64,000 bases of DNA from Arsenophonus sp052174475 (GTDB lineage: Bacteria; Pseudomonadota; Gammaproteobacteria; Enterobacterales; Enterobacteriaceae), in NCBI GenBank assembly GCA_052174475.1, contig JBQMRO010000061.1:124001-188000 (forward strand), given 5' to 3'. The notes under the pieces are model-generated. The model was not told the origin of the DNA. It did not search any database and saw only the letters and a program-made list of their open reading frames with translations. The stretch's first letter is position 1, and every line of letters begins with the position of its first letter. Below are positions 44,409-55,449 of the stretch, piece by piece. The position numbers were made by a program, and so were the translations under genes.

Positions 44409-45356
44409 TATTAATGAACATTAACCTATTTTAATATTAAAAATGAATACAAAAATATTGCGTAGTAATAGTAGTGCTATCAAAGATTGATGAGATCTAG
44501 ACTTGCTAAACTTAGATTGTTTTAGCTTAAAACTCCTTAGGATAATAAGTCCTGAGTCAACGGATTACATAGAAGTCCGGATGCAACAGCTGTAATAAGG
44601 CTAGATATTAGCCTGCAACTCTGCCATCAATATCTGAATTTAGATACCTTGCAAATATAGATGGTGTTCATATAACGAACAAAAAAACAAAAATTATTGA
44701 AACCCTATCACAACGAGATCGATGATTCTTGCTGGCAACCAGCAAAAAATTACCACAATTACAAAGTCAAATAATGGATAAATTTATCCTGGTGGTAATC
44801 TCCCTTCCTTTGTTAATATTTTTCTGGTGAAATGACAGCTCTTTTCAAATCAAATGCTATATATATTGAGCAATTAAGCTAATTTGGTAAAATTAATAAA
44901 AAATACTTTTTAGATATGAAATTGAGGTTTCATAGCAATAAATTCTTTTATTGATTAATAAAAATAAAAATCTATTTTAAACCTACTATTAATAATAAAC
45001 GGATAGTATCCATATTAAGGAAGGAGGGAAGTAAAATAGAGAATGAGTTAAATTATTTTATTCCAAGTAAAGGCAGATAAAAAAGAGCAGAAAAAATAAG
45101 CTATATCCCCGTCGTCACTTTATTTAAAGTGGATATTGTAACCGATATTGAATCGGGTAAATCTGTTTACGCTGAAGTTAAGGACTATGATACTATTCAT
45201 CTATTAATGAATGATAGATTATTTTATGCAATATTGATTAGATCCAGACCCGGGCGATTAAATTTAATAAAATTCGTACTTCTCAGTCTGACTGACTATC
45301 AGAAATATAAGATTCTTAGCTATTTTTAAGTGGAATTTTATCATTAATAATGATAC
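44409..45356. other. Eroded spacer downstream of proS
   Basis: No identified gene. A 66-codon frame with a GTG start at 45,129-45,329 reads DIVTDIESGKSVYAEVKDYDTIHLLMNDRLFYAILIRSRPG. It looks protein-like and has no internal stop, but no ribosome site was seen and I know no family for it. It could be the last remnant of a dead plus-strand gene or a small orphan. Confidence 0.4.
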
Positions 45357-47072
45357 TTAGTTAAGTTTGATTTTTAAAAAATCAACTATCTCAGTGAGAT
45401 CAATAAATTTTTTTTCATTATTGCGTCGCTGTTTATATTCAACCTTGTTGTTATTTAAATTATTATCACCAATCACGATGGTATGAGGTATGCCAATAAG
45501 CTCCATATCGGCAAACATCACACTAGGTCGTTCTTTGCGATCATCAAAAATAACATCAATACCATTGGATTGCAAATCACAGTAAAGTTTTTCAGCAACT
45601 TCTTTAACACGATATGATTTATGCATATTCATTGGTAAAATAGCAACTTGAAAAGGTGCGATTGAATCAGGCCAAATAATTCCTTTATCATCATGACTCT
45701 GTTCAATTGTAGCTGCTACAATCCGTGTAATACCGATACCATAACATCCCATCATTACTGTTTGATTATGGCCATCTGCATTTTGCACACTGGCCTTCAT
45801 TACTTCAGAATATCTTGTTCCGAGTTGAAAAATATGACCAACTTCAATCCCACGTTTAATTTGTATAGTTCCTTTACCATCTGGACTGGGATCACCTTCA
45901 ACCACATTACGTAGATCATAAACTTCAGGTAAAGGTAGATCCCGGTACCAATTAATACCAAAATAGTGCTTATAATCAATATTGGCAGCGGCACTAAAAT
46001 CGCTCATCACAGAAACGCTGCGGTCGACAATCGCTGGAATTGGTAAGTTAACAGGGCCTAATGAATTAGGACCTACTTTTAAGACTGTTCGTATTTCTTC
46101 TTCTGTTGAGAATCTCAGTGGGCTCGCAACCAGAGGATGTTTTTCTGCTTTGATCTCATTTAATTCATGATCACCACGGATCAATAAGGCAACGAGTTGA
46201 TGACCACTTTCTTTTGCTGCACTGACAATTAAGGTTTTAACTGTTTTCTCAATAGGTAAATTATGTTGATCAACTAATTCAGCAATGGTTTTTGTATCAG
46301 GAGTATCAATAAGACGCATATCTTCAGTTGGTGCAGCATGTTCTTCTGTAAGACAAATCGCTTCTGCTAATTCAATATTAGCGGCATAATCTGAAATGGT
46401 AGAAAAAACAATATTATCTTCACCACTATTAGCTAAAACTTGAAATTCATGGGAAACATTTCCACCGATAGAGCTAGTGTCTGCTTGGACTACCCTAAAA
46501 TTAAAGCCGATACGGCTAAAGATTATACTATACGCCTTATACATTGCATCGTAAGTTTGTTGCAGCGAGTTTTGGTCTGCATGAAAAGAATAAGCATCTT
46601 TCATAAGAAATTCACGGGAGCGCATCGTACCAAAACGTGGTCTTATTTCGTCACGAAATTTTGTTTGAATTTGATAAAGATTCAACGGCAGTTGCTTATA
46701 AGAACTCACCTCGTTACGAATAAGATCGGTAATTACCTCTTCATGAGTGGGACCCAACACAAAAGATCGCTTGCCACGATCAACAAAACGAAGCAACTCT
46801 GGGCCATACTGCTTCCAACGCCCACTTTCTTGCCATAGATCTGCTGGCTGAACTATCGGTAGAGAAATCTCAATTACACCAGCTCTATTCATTTCTTCAC
46901 GAATAATATTTTCAATTTTGCGCAGTACACGGACACCGGTTGGTAGCCAATCATATAGCCCTGAAGCAAGTTTACGGATCATACCTGCGCAAAGCATCAA
47001 CTTATGACTGATAACCTCAGCATCGGCAGGAGTCTCTTTTAAAGTAAAGAGAAGATACTGTCTTGTACGCAT
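45357..47072 (-). CDS. proS: Prolyl-tRNA synthetase
   Basis: Class II aminoacyl-tRNA synthetase charging tRNA-Pro; essential. 571 residues (E. coli 572), bacterial type with the editing insertion. Start MRTRQYLLFTLKETPADAEVISHKLML, motif 1 region GLYDWLPTGVRVLRKIENIIREEMNRAG, LWQESGRWKQYGPELLRF, GPTHEEVITDLIRNE, motif 2 FRDEIRPRFGTMRSREFLMKDAYSFH. The INS deacylase domain spans about residues 225-390 and contains KTVKTLIVSA and LLIRGDHELNEIKAEK. Motif 3 is GCYGIGITRIVAA, and the C-terminal anticodon domain has DDRKERPSVMFADMELIGIPH. ATG at 47072 after ggaag. In relatives trmO lies directly upstream, here as a fossil. Confidence 0.98.
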   Translation of the reverse strand: MRTRQYLLFTLKETPADAEVISHKLMLCAGMIRKLASGLYDWLPTGVRVLRKIENIIREEMNRAGVIEISLPIVQPADLWQESGRWKQYGPELLRFVDRGKRSFVLGPTHEEVITDLIRNEVSSYKQLPLNLYQIQTKFRDEIRPRFGTMRSREFLMKDAYSFHADQNSLQQTYDAMYKAYSIIFSRIGFNFRVVQADTSSIGGNVSHEFQVLANSGEDNIVFSTISDYAANIELAEAICLTEEHAAPTEDMRLIDTPDTKTIAELVDQHNLPIEKTVKTLIVSAAKESGHQLVALLIRGDHELNEIKAEKHPLVASPLRFSTEEEIRTVLKVGPNSLGPVNLPIPAIVDRSVSVMSDFSAAANIDYKHYFGINWYRDLPLPEVYDLRNVVEGDPSPDGKGTIQIKRGIEVGHIFQLGTRYSEVMKASVQNADGHNQTVMMGCYGIGITRIVAATIEQSHDDKGIIWPDSIAPFQVAILPMNMHKSYRVKEVAEKLYCDLQSNGIDVIFDDRKERPSVMFADMELIGIPHTIVIGDNNLNNNKVEYKQRRNNEKKFIDLTEIVDFLKIKLN

Positions 47073-47189
47073 TATTAGCTTCCATTAATAACAATTACTT
47101 CCAGATTAGTATTATAACCAACCATTAAAATTATTCTCTAGTTTATCAGCAATAAGATAATGTCTAAAGATATAACTTTTAATTTATTA

Positions 47190-47862
47190 GCGTATATAAA
47201 GCGAGAAAACTATAGTGATATTTACTGAAATTTGTCATTAAAGGTTAAAATCAAGCAGATGGATATTAGATATTTTATCAGTAATGTTTTTAAAATCAGG
47301 TAAAATTTTGCGCTACACACTTAATAAATAAAGCGCTCAAAGAAAGGATAGCGAGTCTATTGCTTAATTACCTGCTTTTGTTGGCAGTAGCAGAAAAAAT
47401 CACTTTCAGCTCATTAGCTGACGAGTAAATCTTGAGCAAAACCAGCAACCGCTTTTGATAAAAATTTATCAAACAGCAAATATGGTTTTATATCAATAAC
47501 AGACGTACCATTAACTAAATTTATACTGCCTAAAACTAAATCCACTCCGTTATCATAGATAATTAAATTTTTAATTTAATTAATGATATCCTTCTTGGAT
47601 TAAGAAGGAATGGAGAACGAGTGGAAAAACGTCTATTTTAGTATCATCAATTAAACAAGGTGGTAAAGCCTTGACAATAGGAACAAACATTCTTTCATAG
47701 TTTAACAAAAAATGAAATAACCCAAATTTGACTATATTATTCCAATCCGCAAATATTATCAGGATAATTATTAGACTGAAATAAGCGAAAATAATCCCTG
47801 TTAATTGTCAATTAATACTGGTTGTCTCTAAACAGTAAATTTTTCTTTATATGATAATTCTA
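47190..47862 (-). pseudogene. trmO: tRNA m6t6A37 methyltransferase pseudogene
   Basis: TrmO (TsaA/YaeB) methylates t6A37 of tRNA-Thr. Minus-strand fragments in order: YKEKFTV.RQPVLID near 47,830 (E. coli SPYKEKFAVPRQPGLV), FIFC.TMKE, a GVDLVLGSINLVNGTSVIDIKPYLLFDKFLSKAVAGFAQD stretch near 47,440-47,550 in adjoining frames (E. coli LGSLDLVDGTPVVDIKPYLPFAEALPDAAASYAQ), a RYPFFERFI piece and a final LDFNL..QISV (E. coli LDFNVRWRV). Colinear over the expected length of about 235 residues, with many stops. The 5' end is cut by an IS1595 fossil at 47,863. Its place directly upstream of proS is the normal enterobacterial arrangement. Confidence 0.88.
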
Positions 47863-48893
47863 GGTTATCTTAGAAAAGATTGTTGGTAGAAATCTCTTAT
47901 ACTGTACAATAATTTTCTTATAGAGGTTGCCATGAAAAAGCAAAGATTTATATAGATCAAAAAAATTCTTTCCTCGATTCCTGGCAACATAAAGCTATAT
48001 CTCATTAGTTATTTCAATTATCATCTGTCAGATGATCTTGATTCATGTATTAAATCAACTCATTTCACTTTATTCTCCACTATATTATCACAGTGAATAT
48101 GTTATCCAATGAAAACATTTATTAGAGTTATATAGCAATATCATTGCGAAATCCTCAACTGCAGGAAAGCATGCAACAATCTTATTGAAAAAGGTTTTGA
48201 CAAAAGTATATCACAAAGATAAATGGTTTAGTTATCTTCGATATATATTGAATAACTTAACTTTAGTAGAGTCAGCAAAACAAAAAACCGTTAATTTTAA
48301 AACAGCGTTTAGATTGCGTCATCATTTCTTTGCTTCAATAGCAATACTCAATTTAAATGCACTAAGTGCATTTAAAAATCGACAAAACATTTTTCTATGA
48401 ATTTTTTAAATATAAAGGTTATATTCCACATAGGAAAGGTAGAAAACGCGGAAGAGGAAGGAGATAAAAGAAAGAACAAACTGCGGTCTTAATCGCTCAA
48501 AATTGACAGAGTTATGCGAGCAATGAAACTATTGAAGAGTTTCATGTACGATATGTTAGATATTTCTTAAGCCGATCATCGATAAAGAGTTTATCTCTTT
48601 GTCGGGTGGAGTTAAATAGTACGAAACCTTTGACAGCAAGCATAAAATTAATTACCATTACCTAATAAGGCGAGTCTAATCAGAGAATTGTTAGTAATGA
48701 ATTCCATATTTAAAATATAAATAGTTATATTAACCGATTAAAAGGATGACTGAGTAGATTTCATCATGTACGGTTGTTTTATTTACTGAATTATCTGGCC
48801 TGGAGAAGATTATTTGAAACCACGATAATTGAAATACAAACGTAGCTAAAAATTACTCTACCAGGAAAATAGCAACCTTTTCTCAACATAGTT
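47863..48893 (+). mobile_element. IS1595-family IS fossil (copy E)
   Basis: Left end ggttatcttagaaaagattg, right end aaccttttctcaacatagt. The best N-terminal stretch of all copies is at 48,185-48,400: LTKVYHKDKWFSYLRYILNNLTLVESAKQKTVNFKTAFRLRHHFFASIA. This matches the LTLVxSAKxTGINxKTAFxWRHRF helix-turn-helix of IS1595-type transposases. Later blocks: GRKRGRGR near 48,440, SLCRVELN-like and NYLAWRRLF near 48,790. Lies against the 5' end of the trmO fossil, so its insertion may have started or followed that gene's loss. Confidence 0.85.
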
Positions 48894-49183
48894 GATTCTA
48901 TCACCTCAATCATATTTAATTGAAAATTATCATTAATAATATATTCAGCGCAGAAAATAACCTTAACAAATAACAGATTTATAACAATCTGGATATTTTA
49001 GAATGATAAATAAACACCATATTTTCGCCGAGAAAAGAAGTTTTTTAATATGTTTGTTATTGAAATATTCTCACCATTGCATCTTATTAATTGGATTAAT
49101 AAGAAGTACCTGAAATTAATATTCAGATCTTTAAATGCATTACCCAGTAACACTTTCACTTCTATTTATTAACATTTTTATTA
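48894..49183. other. Short eroded spacer
   Basis: Between IS1595 copy E and IS256 copy 7. AT-rich, nothing recognised. Confidence 0.45.
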
Positions 49184-50594
49184 GAGTTATAGTTATTTAT
49201 TGCGTATGGAGTTTAAGAGATGATATGGCGTATCCTATTAATTAATTTCATGAATGATCTCAATCATATAACTATTATATTTTATAAAAACCTACATAGA
49301 TGTAATCTACTAAACCAAATATTACCTATAATCCTTTGCATAAACTCATCCGTAATGATGTGCTAGTCAGCTGATAAGAACTTCTGTTGAATCGGTTCTC
49401 GAAGCCATGCTTCGATAACCTGATCAACATCGGCTTGTCGACGAGCGGTCATATTGGGGGACCCATCCGTAAAGGTTGTTTATTATCATAAAAAAATCAT
49501 ACAAATTACTATTTGGCGATATTAAGATTAAAATGCCGAAGGTCAGGAAGATCGCAGCGGCAATGAAATATACTTCAAGAGCTTCTTGCTAGCACACTTA
49601 TCTTAAGCGTACAAAAAGCGGCAAAGAACTTCTAACCATTGACATACCCGTGAGGCATATACACCGGTGATCTCAGAAAGCTCTGTAGGCGTTTCTCGGT
49701 GAGAAGTGCATGCTTTCTCTGCTAGCACCATTAGTAGACTGAAACACTAATATCTTGAAGAACATTGGTAATAATGTCTGTGTGATTTAGAAATACGAAC
49801 TACGTTTATTTTTTGGCTTGAAGATATATGTCGTAATGTCTGGCAAGCTAATTCTCTTTATCTGATAGGTTATTATTGGCAGAACTTGTGCATGAACATA
49901 AGGAGCTTATTACGGTCAAAATGCTTATCAAGAGCTAAAAATAAATTGAGCCGAACTTCTCAATGGCTAGTGATCTCTGTATTTAACCGTATATTCTAGG
50001 GTTCTTACGAGAGACCAATATTCTTAGTTTTGTATGCAATAACAAAGATATTTCAAGATATGTAGGCAGAAAAACGCTGGTTAGGTATATAAAACAAACA
50101 ACTGATGTGTTATCTTCGCTCTCAAAAACATGTAAACGAAAGTTAATGGTAAGTTGCGAGAGCTCTGAATATCAGAGTACTATAATCCCGATCATTAAAA
50201 GCCTAGATGTTTTATTACAATGTTTTCAGCAAAGTATTCTAAAACGATGAGTAGGAAGCTGGAGAATAATCAAAAATAACAGCTAGAATTCTATTCTTTT
50301 CTGTCAGTGTACTTGGCGTCATAATAACAACTAATCCGATTGAATTGGGTTTTGTAATAGTGAGTGAGACTATAAAGGCGATATGTGAAGAAGTGTGATT
50401 CACAGAAATAATTATTTTATGGTATTTAAGCTATCTCTGTCTGCTCAGAGAAAGCTGAAACCGACAGAAAAGTATTTTACTTTCTGACTTTGTGGTGGCA
50501 AATAACGCCTAATTTAACTATGTAGAAGAAAATCACGAAGCATCAGAGTGGAACAGCCATAATAGTTATACAGTAGATTTAATAAAAAAACTCA
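49184..50594 (+). mobile_element. IS256-family IS fossil (copy 7)
   Basis: Left end gagttatagttatttattgcg, right end agatttaataaaaaaactc. 1.41 kb, colinear with the other copies: KMPKVRK(I)AAAMKYTSRAS near 49,530, SSLAPLVD.NTNILKN near 49,720-49,760, ELKINWAELLNG near 49,930, and LLSVYLAS then TNPIELGFVIVSE near 50,310-50,370. Dead. Confidence 0.85.
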
Positions 50595-50689
50595 GGTGAT
50601 AAAATCAGTAGTCTATTTTATTTTGTTAGTTTTTTCATAATATTTTTTCTGTAACAAAATTATGATCAAATAATATCAAAATGATAGCT

Positions 50690-51420
50690 AAGAAAAAATA
50701 TTATTTGCTACAATTTGTAGCAGTAAGTATCTAGGCTTTTAGGTGCCCTTCCACTATCGACGATAGTGCAACTAAAAGCATAATATTGGCATATGCCCAT
50801 TTTAGGTATATTAGTCTCGGTATTTATCTTGTAAAAACAGATAAACTCCATCGAGTGAAGCAATCTATGCGCCTACAAAAAGATAAAGTCGTGAAGCTCC
50901 TATTTAGCATTTGTGGAAGATATTTTACATCTGTGTGCAGGTTAACACGCAGTTTCATAGCTTTTAAATGCTTTATGATTTTACTTCAAGACTTTCACCT
51001 TATTTCACCCAAATTCTATACTTCTAATCTGCGTAAATAGCAATCCAGTCCAATTCTAGATAGAACGGAGTTCAGGAATTCGCGTACGGGGAGACTACCA
51101 ACAGATCAGCTAAAGAAAGAAACCCGTTTTTCTTAGGAAAATGACTAAAGCTTCCTGAGCAGGCGACGACAAGCCACTCGTGAACGATGGGGGGAATATG
51201 CCTATAATCATTAATATCATTTTAAACTTATCCTTTAGCAAGGATAAGTTTAAAATGTCATAACGCTTAGCTAAAGTAGACACAGGCTCTTTGCCGGTCT
51301 AAAGAGAAGCTTTGATTTTATATGTTGTAGTTAGCTGACGATGAAGCTTCATAATCATGATATTTTTCATCATATTATATCCTTCAAGATATTTTACTAT
51401 AAATATGGCAGTGTGCGCGA
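50690..51420 (-). mobile_element. IS481-family IS fossil (partial)
   Basis: Minus strand. The N-terminus near 51,370 reads MIMKLHRQLTTTYKIKAS, then KEPVSTLAKRYDI near 51,280-51,250. The region near 51,180-51,100 gives SSPAQEALVIFLRKTGF, with RTRIPEL, NWTGLLF, and KVKVLK.NHKAFKSYE at 51,060-50,950. It fades near 50,780, so the DDE core and C-terminal half are missing. Clear match to the intact-length fossil at 60,560-61,589. A small inverted repeat ccactatcgacgatagtg lies at 50,752-50,769, near the broken end. Confidence 0.8.
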
Positions 51421-51910
51421 CAAGTATTTGTTTAATGATTAATACAAATCAGCTGTGATTATAAAGATTTTTGATCTATTTCCAATTCTTTTGCTATTAT
51501 TTAATAATAATTATTATTGATCTATCAAAATAGATAATTAAGTTATCAGTAAACTACTCGTTTTCTTTAATTTAAGGTAAATACAAAAGTATTAATCAAT
51601 CTTTCCATGATTAAATAATAGCTTTTATTGTGTCATGATGTTATGACATTTAATAATTTTTTATTAGTATAATTTATGAAAAACCAGTAAAAATTGTGAC
51701 GTTAAGGATACGGATACCAATTTTAAGTATGGTTTATGTACTGCGATTGTTGTTGCATTATTAATAATCGTATTTTTTCTTTTGTTTTCTGAGCATTATA
51801 TTAGTTAACCTTCTGTTTTTATTGCTGCAACGATTTTACTTAACCATAATAATGCACAGCAAGTTTTTGGGAACCTCCATGCTACTAGCAGCCTATATGT
51901 TAAGTAGGAA
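51421..51910. other. Eroded spacer downstream of argS
   Basis: A plus-strand stretch at about 51,704-51,905 reads KDTDTNFKYGLCTAIVVALLIIVFFLLFSEHYIS, one stop, then PSVFIAATILLNHNNAQQVFGNLHATSSLYVK. The hydrophobic run looks like a membrane segment. It may be the end of a dead gene, and I cannot name it. Confidence 0.4.
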
Positions 51911-53641
51911 TTACATTCTTTCTACCGTTTCAATCCCTAATGTGTCTAAACCAATTTTTAAGGTTTTTTGCGTCAAAAATGCCAGCTTTAATCGGCTTTC
52001 TTTTAAGTCATTATTTTCTACAGACAAAACTGGACAATGTTCATAAAAACTAGAAAATAATCTAGCTAAATCATATAAATAAGAACACATAATATGTGGT
52101 AAACCTTCGCGAGCAACGATTAGTATCGTCTCCTCAAATTGCAACAAACGTATCGCTAGGGCTTGTTCATACTTATTTGTTAAAATAATCGGATCGCTTA
52201 GTTCGGTTGGATCAATATTAGCCCGTTTAAAAATAGAAGTAACACGGGCATAGGCATATTGCATATAAGGCGCGGTATTACCATCAAAAGCTAACATATT
52301 GTTCCAATCAAAAATATAATCAGTTCTACGATTTTTTGATAGATCAGCATATTTTACTGCACCAATACCAACTACCTGACTAATTGATTCTAATTCCTCT
52401 TCTAGAATAGCTGGATTTTTTTTTCGGATAAGATCACTCGCCCGCTCAATTGCTTCATCAAGTAACTCGATGAGCCGGATCGTTCCGCCAGCTCGAGTTT
52501 TAAACGGTTTACCATCTTTACCTAGCATCATACCAGACATGTGGTGTTCTAATGACATTGTATCGGGAATATAGCCAGCTTTACGTACAATAGCCCACGC
52601 TTGCATGAGATGTTGATGTTGGCGTGAATCTATATAGTATAATACTCGGTCAGCATGTAACATTTCATGACGATATTTTGCACAGGCAATATCTGTTGTC
52701 ATATAAAGAAAGCCACCATCTTTTTTCTTGATGATAACCCCCATGGTATCACCATCTTTACTCTTAAATTCATCCAAATAAACTACCATCGCGCCATCAT
52801 TTTCAACGGCTAAGCCTTTATCCATTAAATCAGCAACAATATCAGGTAGCATATTATTATATAAACTTTCACCCATCACATCGTCTTCTGTCAAAGTAAC
52901 ATTCAAACGATGATAAATTTGTTGATTTTTCACCATGGTAATATCAATCAATTTTCGCCACATTTTACGACAATATTCATCACCAGATTGTAGTTTAAGC
53001 ACATAATTACGCGCAATTTCAGCAAAGTTTTCATCTTCATCATAATATTTTTTAGCTTCACGATAAAAAGTTTCTAGATCAGCTAAAGCTATATTGCTAG
53101 TATTTTCTTGTTGAATTTTTTCTAGGTATGCAATTAGCATACCAAACTGTGTGCCACAATCGCCTATATGATTAGCACGTATTACTTTATGACCTAAAAA
53201 CTCTAATGTACGAGCAACAGCATCACCAATGATAGTGGAACGTAAATGACCAACATGCATCTGTTTTGCTACATTTGGAGCTGAATAATCAATAATTACG
53301 GTTTGTGGTTTAACAGTGGTAATTGCCAATTTTTCATGTTGTAAAGTAAGTTCAATTTGTTCAGCTATCCATTGCTTATCAAGAAAAATATTAATAAAAC
53401 CTGATTCTGCTATTTCAACTTTACTAGCAATATTTTCCAGGTTTAATAGTGGCAGAATTTTTTCAGCTAACTGACGTGGAGGAATGCCGATTTTTTTAGC
53501 TGCAGATATGACACCATTAGCTTGGTAATCACCAAATTTAGATTTTGTTGAAGGTCGGATATATGCCTCACTACCTTTAGGAGCCCCTACGGCGATTAAT
53601 GCATTGTTAATTTTTTCTGAAAGAATAGCCTGAATATTCAT
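51911..53641 (-). CDS. argS: Arginyl-tRNA synthetase
   Basis: Class I synthetase charging tRNA-Arg; essential. 576 residues (E. coli 577). N-terminal Add-1 domain 1-110 (MNIQAILSEKINNALIAVGAP), then the HIGH-type signature SAPNVAKQMHVGHLRSTIIGD near residue 125, LGHKVIRANHIGDCGTQFGMLI, YIDSRQHQHLMQ, and the KMSKS-equivalent region MSGMMLGKDGKPFKTRAGGT. The C-terminal DALR anticodon domain has GAVKYADLSKNRRTDYIFDW, AFDGNTAPYMQYAYAR and the invariant end TLGIETVERM. ATG at 53641 after aagg. All frames open in spite of a nine-base T run near 52,418. In relatives cutC lies near argS; here the space between holds nested IS fossils. Confidence 0.98.
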   Translation of the reverse strand: MNIQAILSEKINNALIAVGAPKGSEAYIRPSTKSKFGDYQANGVISAAKKIGIPPRQLAEKILPLLNLENIASKVEIAESGFINIFLDKQWIAEQIELTLQHEKLAITTVKPQTVIIDYSAPNVAKQMHVGHLRSTIIGDAVARTLEFLGHKVIRANHIGDCGTQFGMLIAYLEKIQQENTSNIALADLETFYREAKKYYDEDENFAEIARNYVLKLQSGDEYCRKMWRKLIDITMVKNQQIYHRLNVTLTEDDVMGESLYNNMLPDIVADLMDKGLAVENDGAMVVYLDEFKSKDGDTMGVIIKKKDGGFLYMTTDIACAKYRHEMLHADRVLYYIDSRQHQHLMQAWAIVRKAGYIPDTMSLEHHMSGMMLGKDGKPFKTRAGGTIRLIELLDEAIERASDLIRKKNPAILEEELESISQVVGIGAVKYADLSKNRRTDYIFDWNNMLAFDGNTAPYMQYAYARVTSIFKRANIDPTELSDPIILTNKYEQALAIRLLQFEETILIVAREGLPHIMCSYLYDLARLFSSFYEHCPVLSVENNDLKESRLKLAFLTQKTLKIGLDTLGIETVERM

Positions 53642-53761
53642 CTAATTACCTTAATGATGAAATAGCGGTCTTGTTGATCTTAGTAAGATTATATAGCTAA
53701 AAGGATCGTAATAAAATAGCTGGCTTTATACTAAAACTAGCTATACTCTTGCTAGTATCAA

Positions 53762-55168
53762 GAGTTATTAGGAAATCTAGTTTATAGCAATCAAACTACG
53801 TTTGACTTTGATGCTTCGTTAATCTGTCCTGCATCCTTAAAATTTGATGTTGTTTAACACTAGGATCAGCAAGGTCAACTCTTCTAGATAGTTACAGCTT
53901 TTCAACAGACGAAAGTAGATTTCAATACCATTGAAAAGGTTACTTTCCTTAAAGCATAACGCTTCTAACATTAGCTTTATAGTCTTAAACTGTCACAAAA
54001 AAGCTAATTCAATTAAATCCATTGTTTTTATTGACGCCCACACTACGCTGATGGAAGTCGTAGAATGCTAATAGTGCTTCTTTATCTTTCTCCAGATTCT
54101 TCATCGCTTCAGGATACGCTAAAAACCTCCCAAACAAAATATTAAAAAGCTTTATTAACAATATTGCGGCTCTCTTCTACTCAGAGAGCAGCCTCCAATT
54201 TAACCTTAACTTTTGGTTACATGCCTTTTAGGAATGAAGGCAGAATATTAGCTATTTTGTGTAGCAATAGCGTTTATGCTTGTATATCTGAGAATATCTT
54301 TACTATTGCATTCTAAAAACTAATAACACCGGCTGTGGTGCTGCTAAATAAGCCTGAAAATACAATTAAAGTCACGCGCTATCAGGTCATTGAGAAATTT
54401 AACCTAACTCGCTTTTAACTCTCCGATAACCATCTTCGAGCGCAATGAATTCTTTGCATCCATGCGCAGTCTCCACTGATAATGAGTAGCAGGTAAAGGC
54501 GATTAGCTTATCTAACAGAATAACACTTGCCTTCAGACAAGAAATAAAGGTTAGGTTCATCTCTTAAATCAGCTAGATACAATTCTTTGCGCTTTTCAAA
54601 GCATTCCTGTTTCAGTCTGCTGATAGGTATCCTTATAGAGACAATGTATTTTTCATCGAGAAGTGCCCACCAGAGCTTCATAAAAATCATCGTAAGATAT
54701 CCGTAGAACAGATATGGTAGCAACCATTCATCGCTTTTATACGCTTTAGATAAGGCAGCACCAATGAGCTATTGAAGTATATTCTGTTGTCGCTGCGACT
54801 CTCTCCCTTAACCTTAGGCACTTTAATCTGAACATTACAATACCAGTCTGCATGGTTCGCTGTAGAAATAATCGTTATGGACGACAACATGATACCTAGT
54901 TGATAAAGTAGTGTTGTGAAGCATGTTGTTGCAATATGATGGCCTCGAGCACCGCTTTAGCAACGGTGCTATCAGTTTCCTAGAACAGCATTAGGGATGA
55001 GTTCCTTAAATGAATAAGGTGATATCTGATTCTCGGATATTTATAGGGATAGACTTCTTGATAATATATTATCTCTCTGTTGCTGACATCATCCATGAAA
55101 TCAATCAGCAGGAATACTACTTTGCTGCTATTTCCAAAACTTTATATATCAAAAATGAGTATAATTCA
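53762..55168 (-). mobile_element. IS256-family IS fossil (copy 8)
   Basis: Minus strand, window-left end gagttattaggaaatctag, window-right end gagtataattc. At 54,687-54,890 the N-terminal part reads ANHADWYCNVQIKVPKVKGESRS..RIYFNSSLVLPYLKRIKAM, matching the TxxGxxxVxVPKVRD...F.S.L.PPYLRRS(K)SM region of IS256 transposases. Other blocks: KLW.ALLDEKYIV, RLKQECFEKR and the ASFLKGM near 54,230. Dead. Confidence 0.87.
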
Positions 55169-55449
55169 TCACTATCTTTTATTATTTTTATTATTTTATT
55201 AAATAATAATAGAGGGTTTCAATTCATCTAACTTTAAAAATTGCACTTCTGCAAAATTGTAATTTTTATTAGAAATTTCAATTTCTAAATAAACTATATT
55301 AAATTTCTTTAGTTTCTATATATAAATATATCTTTTATAGAAAGCTCAAGATGTATTAAAAATTGTTAGCAACCAGTTAATGCTTTTAATAAAAAACTTT
55401 TCTTTTCTATTAAAGTTAATTAATTAATCGTCTCAATTACTCTTTGAGA
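55169..55449. other. Short eroded spacer
   Basis: AT-rich spacer between IS256 copy 8 and IS1595 copy F; no feature recognised. Confidence 0.45.

Noticed and set aside
46440..46838. 132-codon plus-strand frame opposite proS
   Set aside because: Antisense to a full-length, well conserved proS; no independent support.
52410..52440. Possible frameshift at the T run in argS
   Set aside because: The reading frame is open and conserved on both sides of the homopolymer, so the gene is intact as given.
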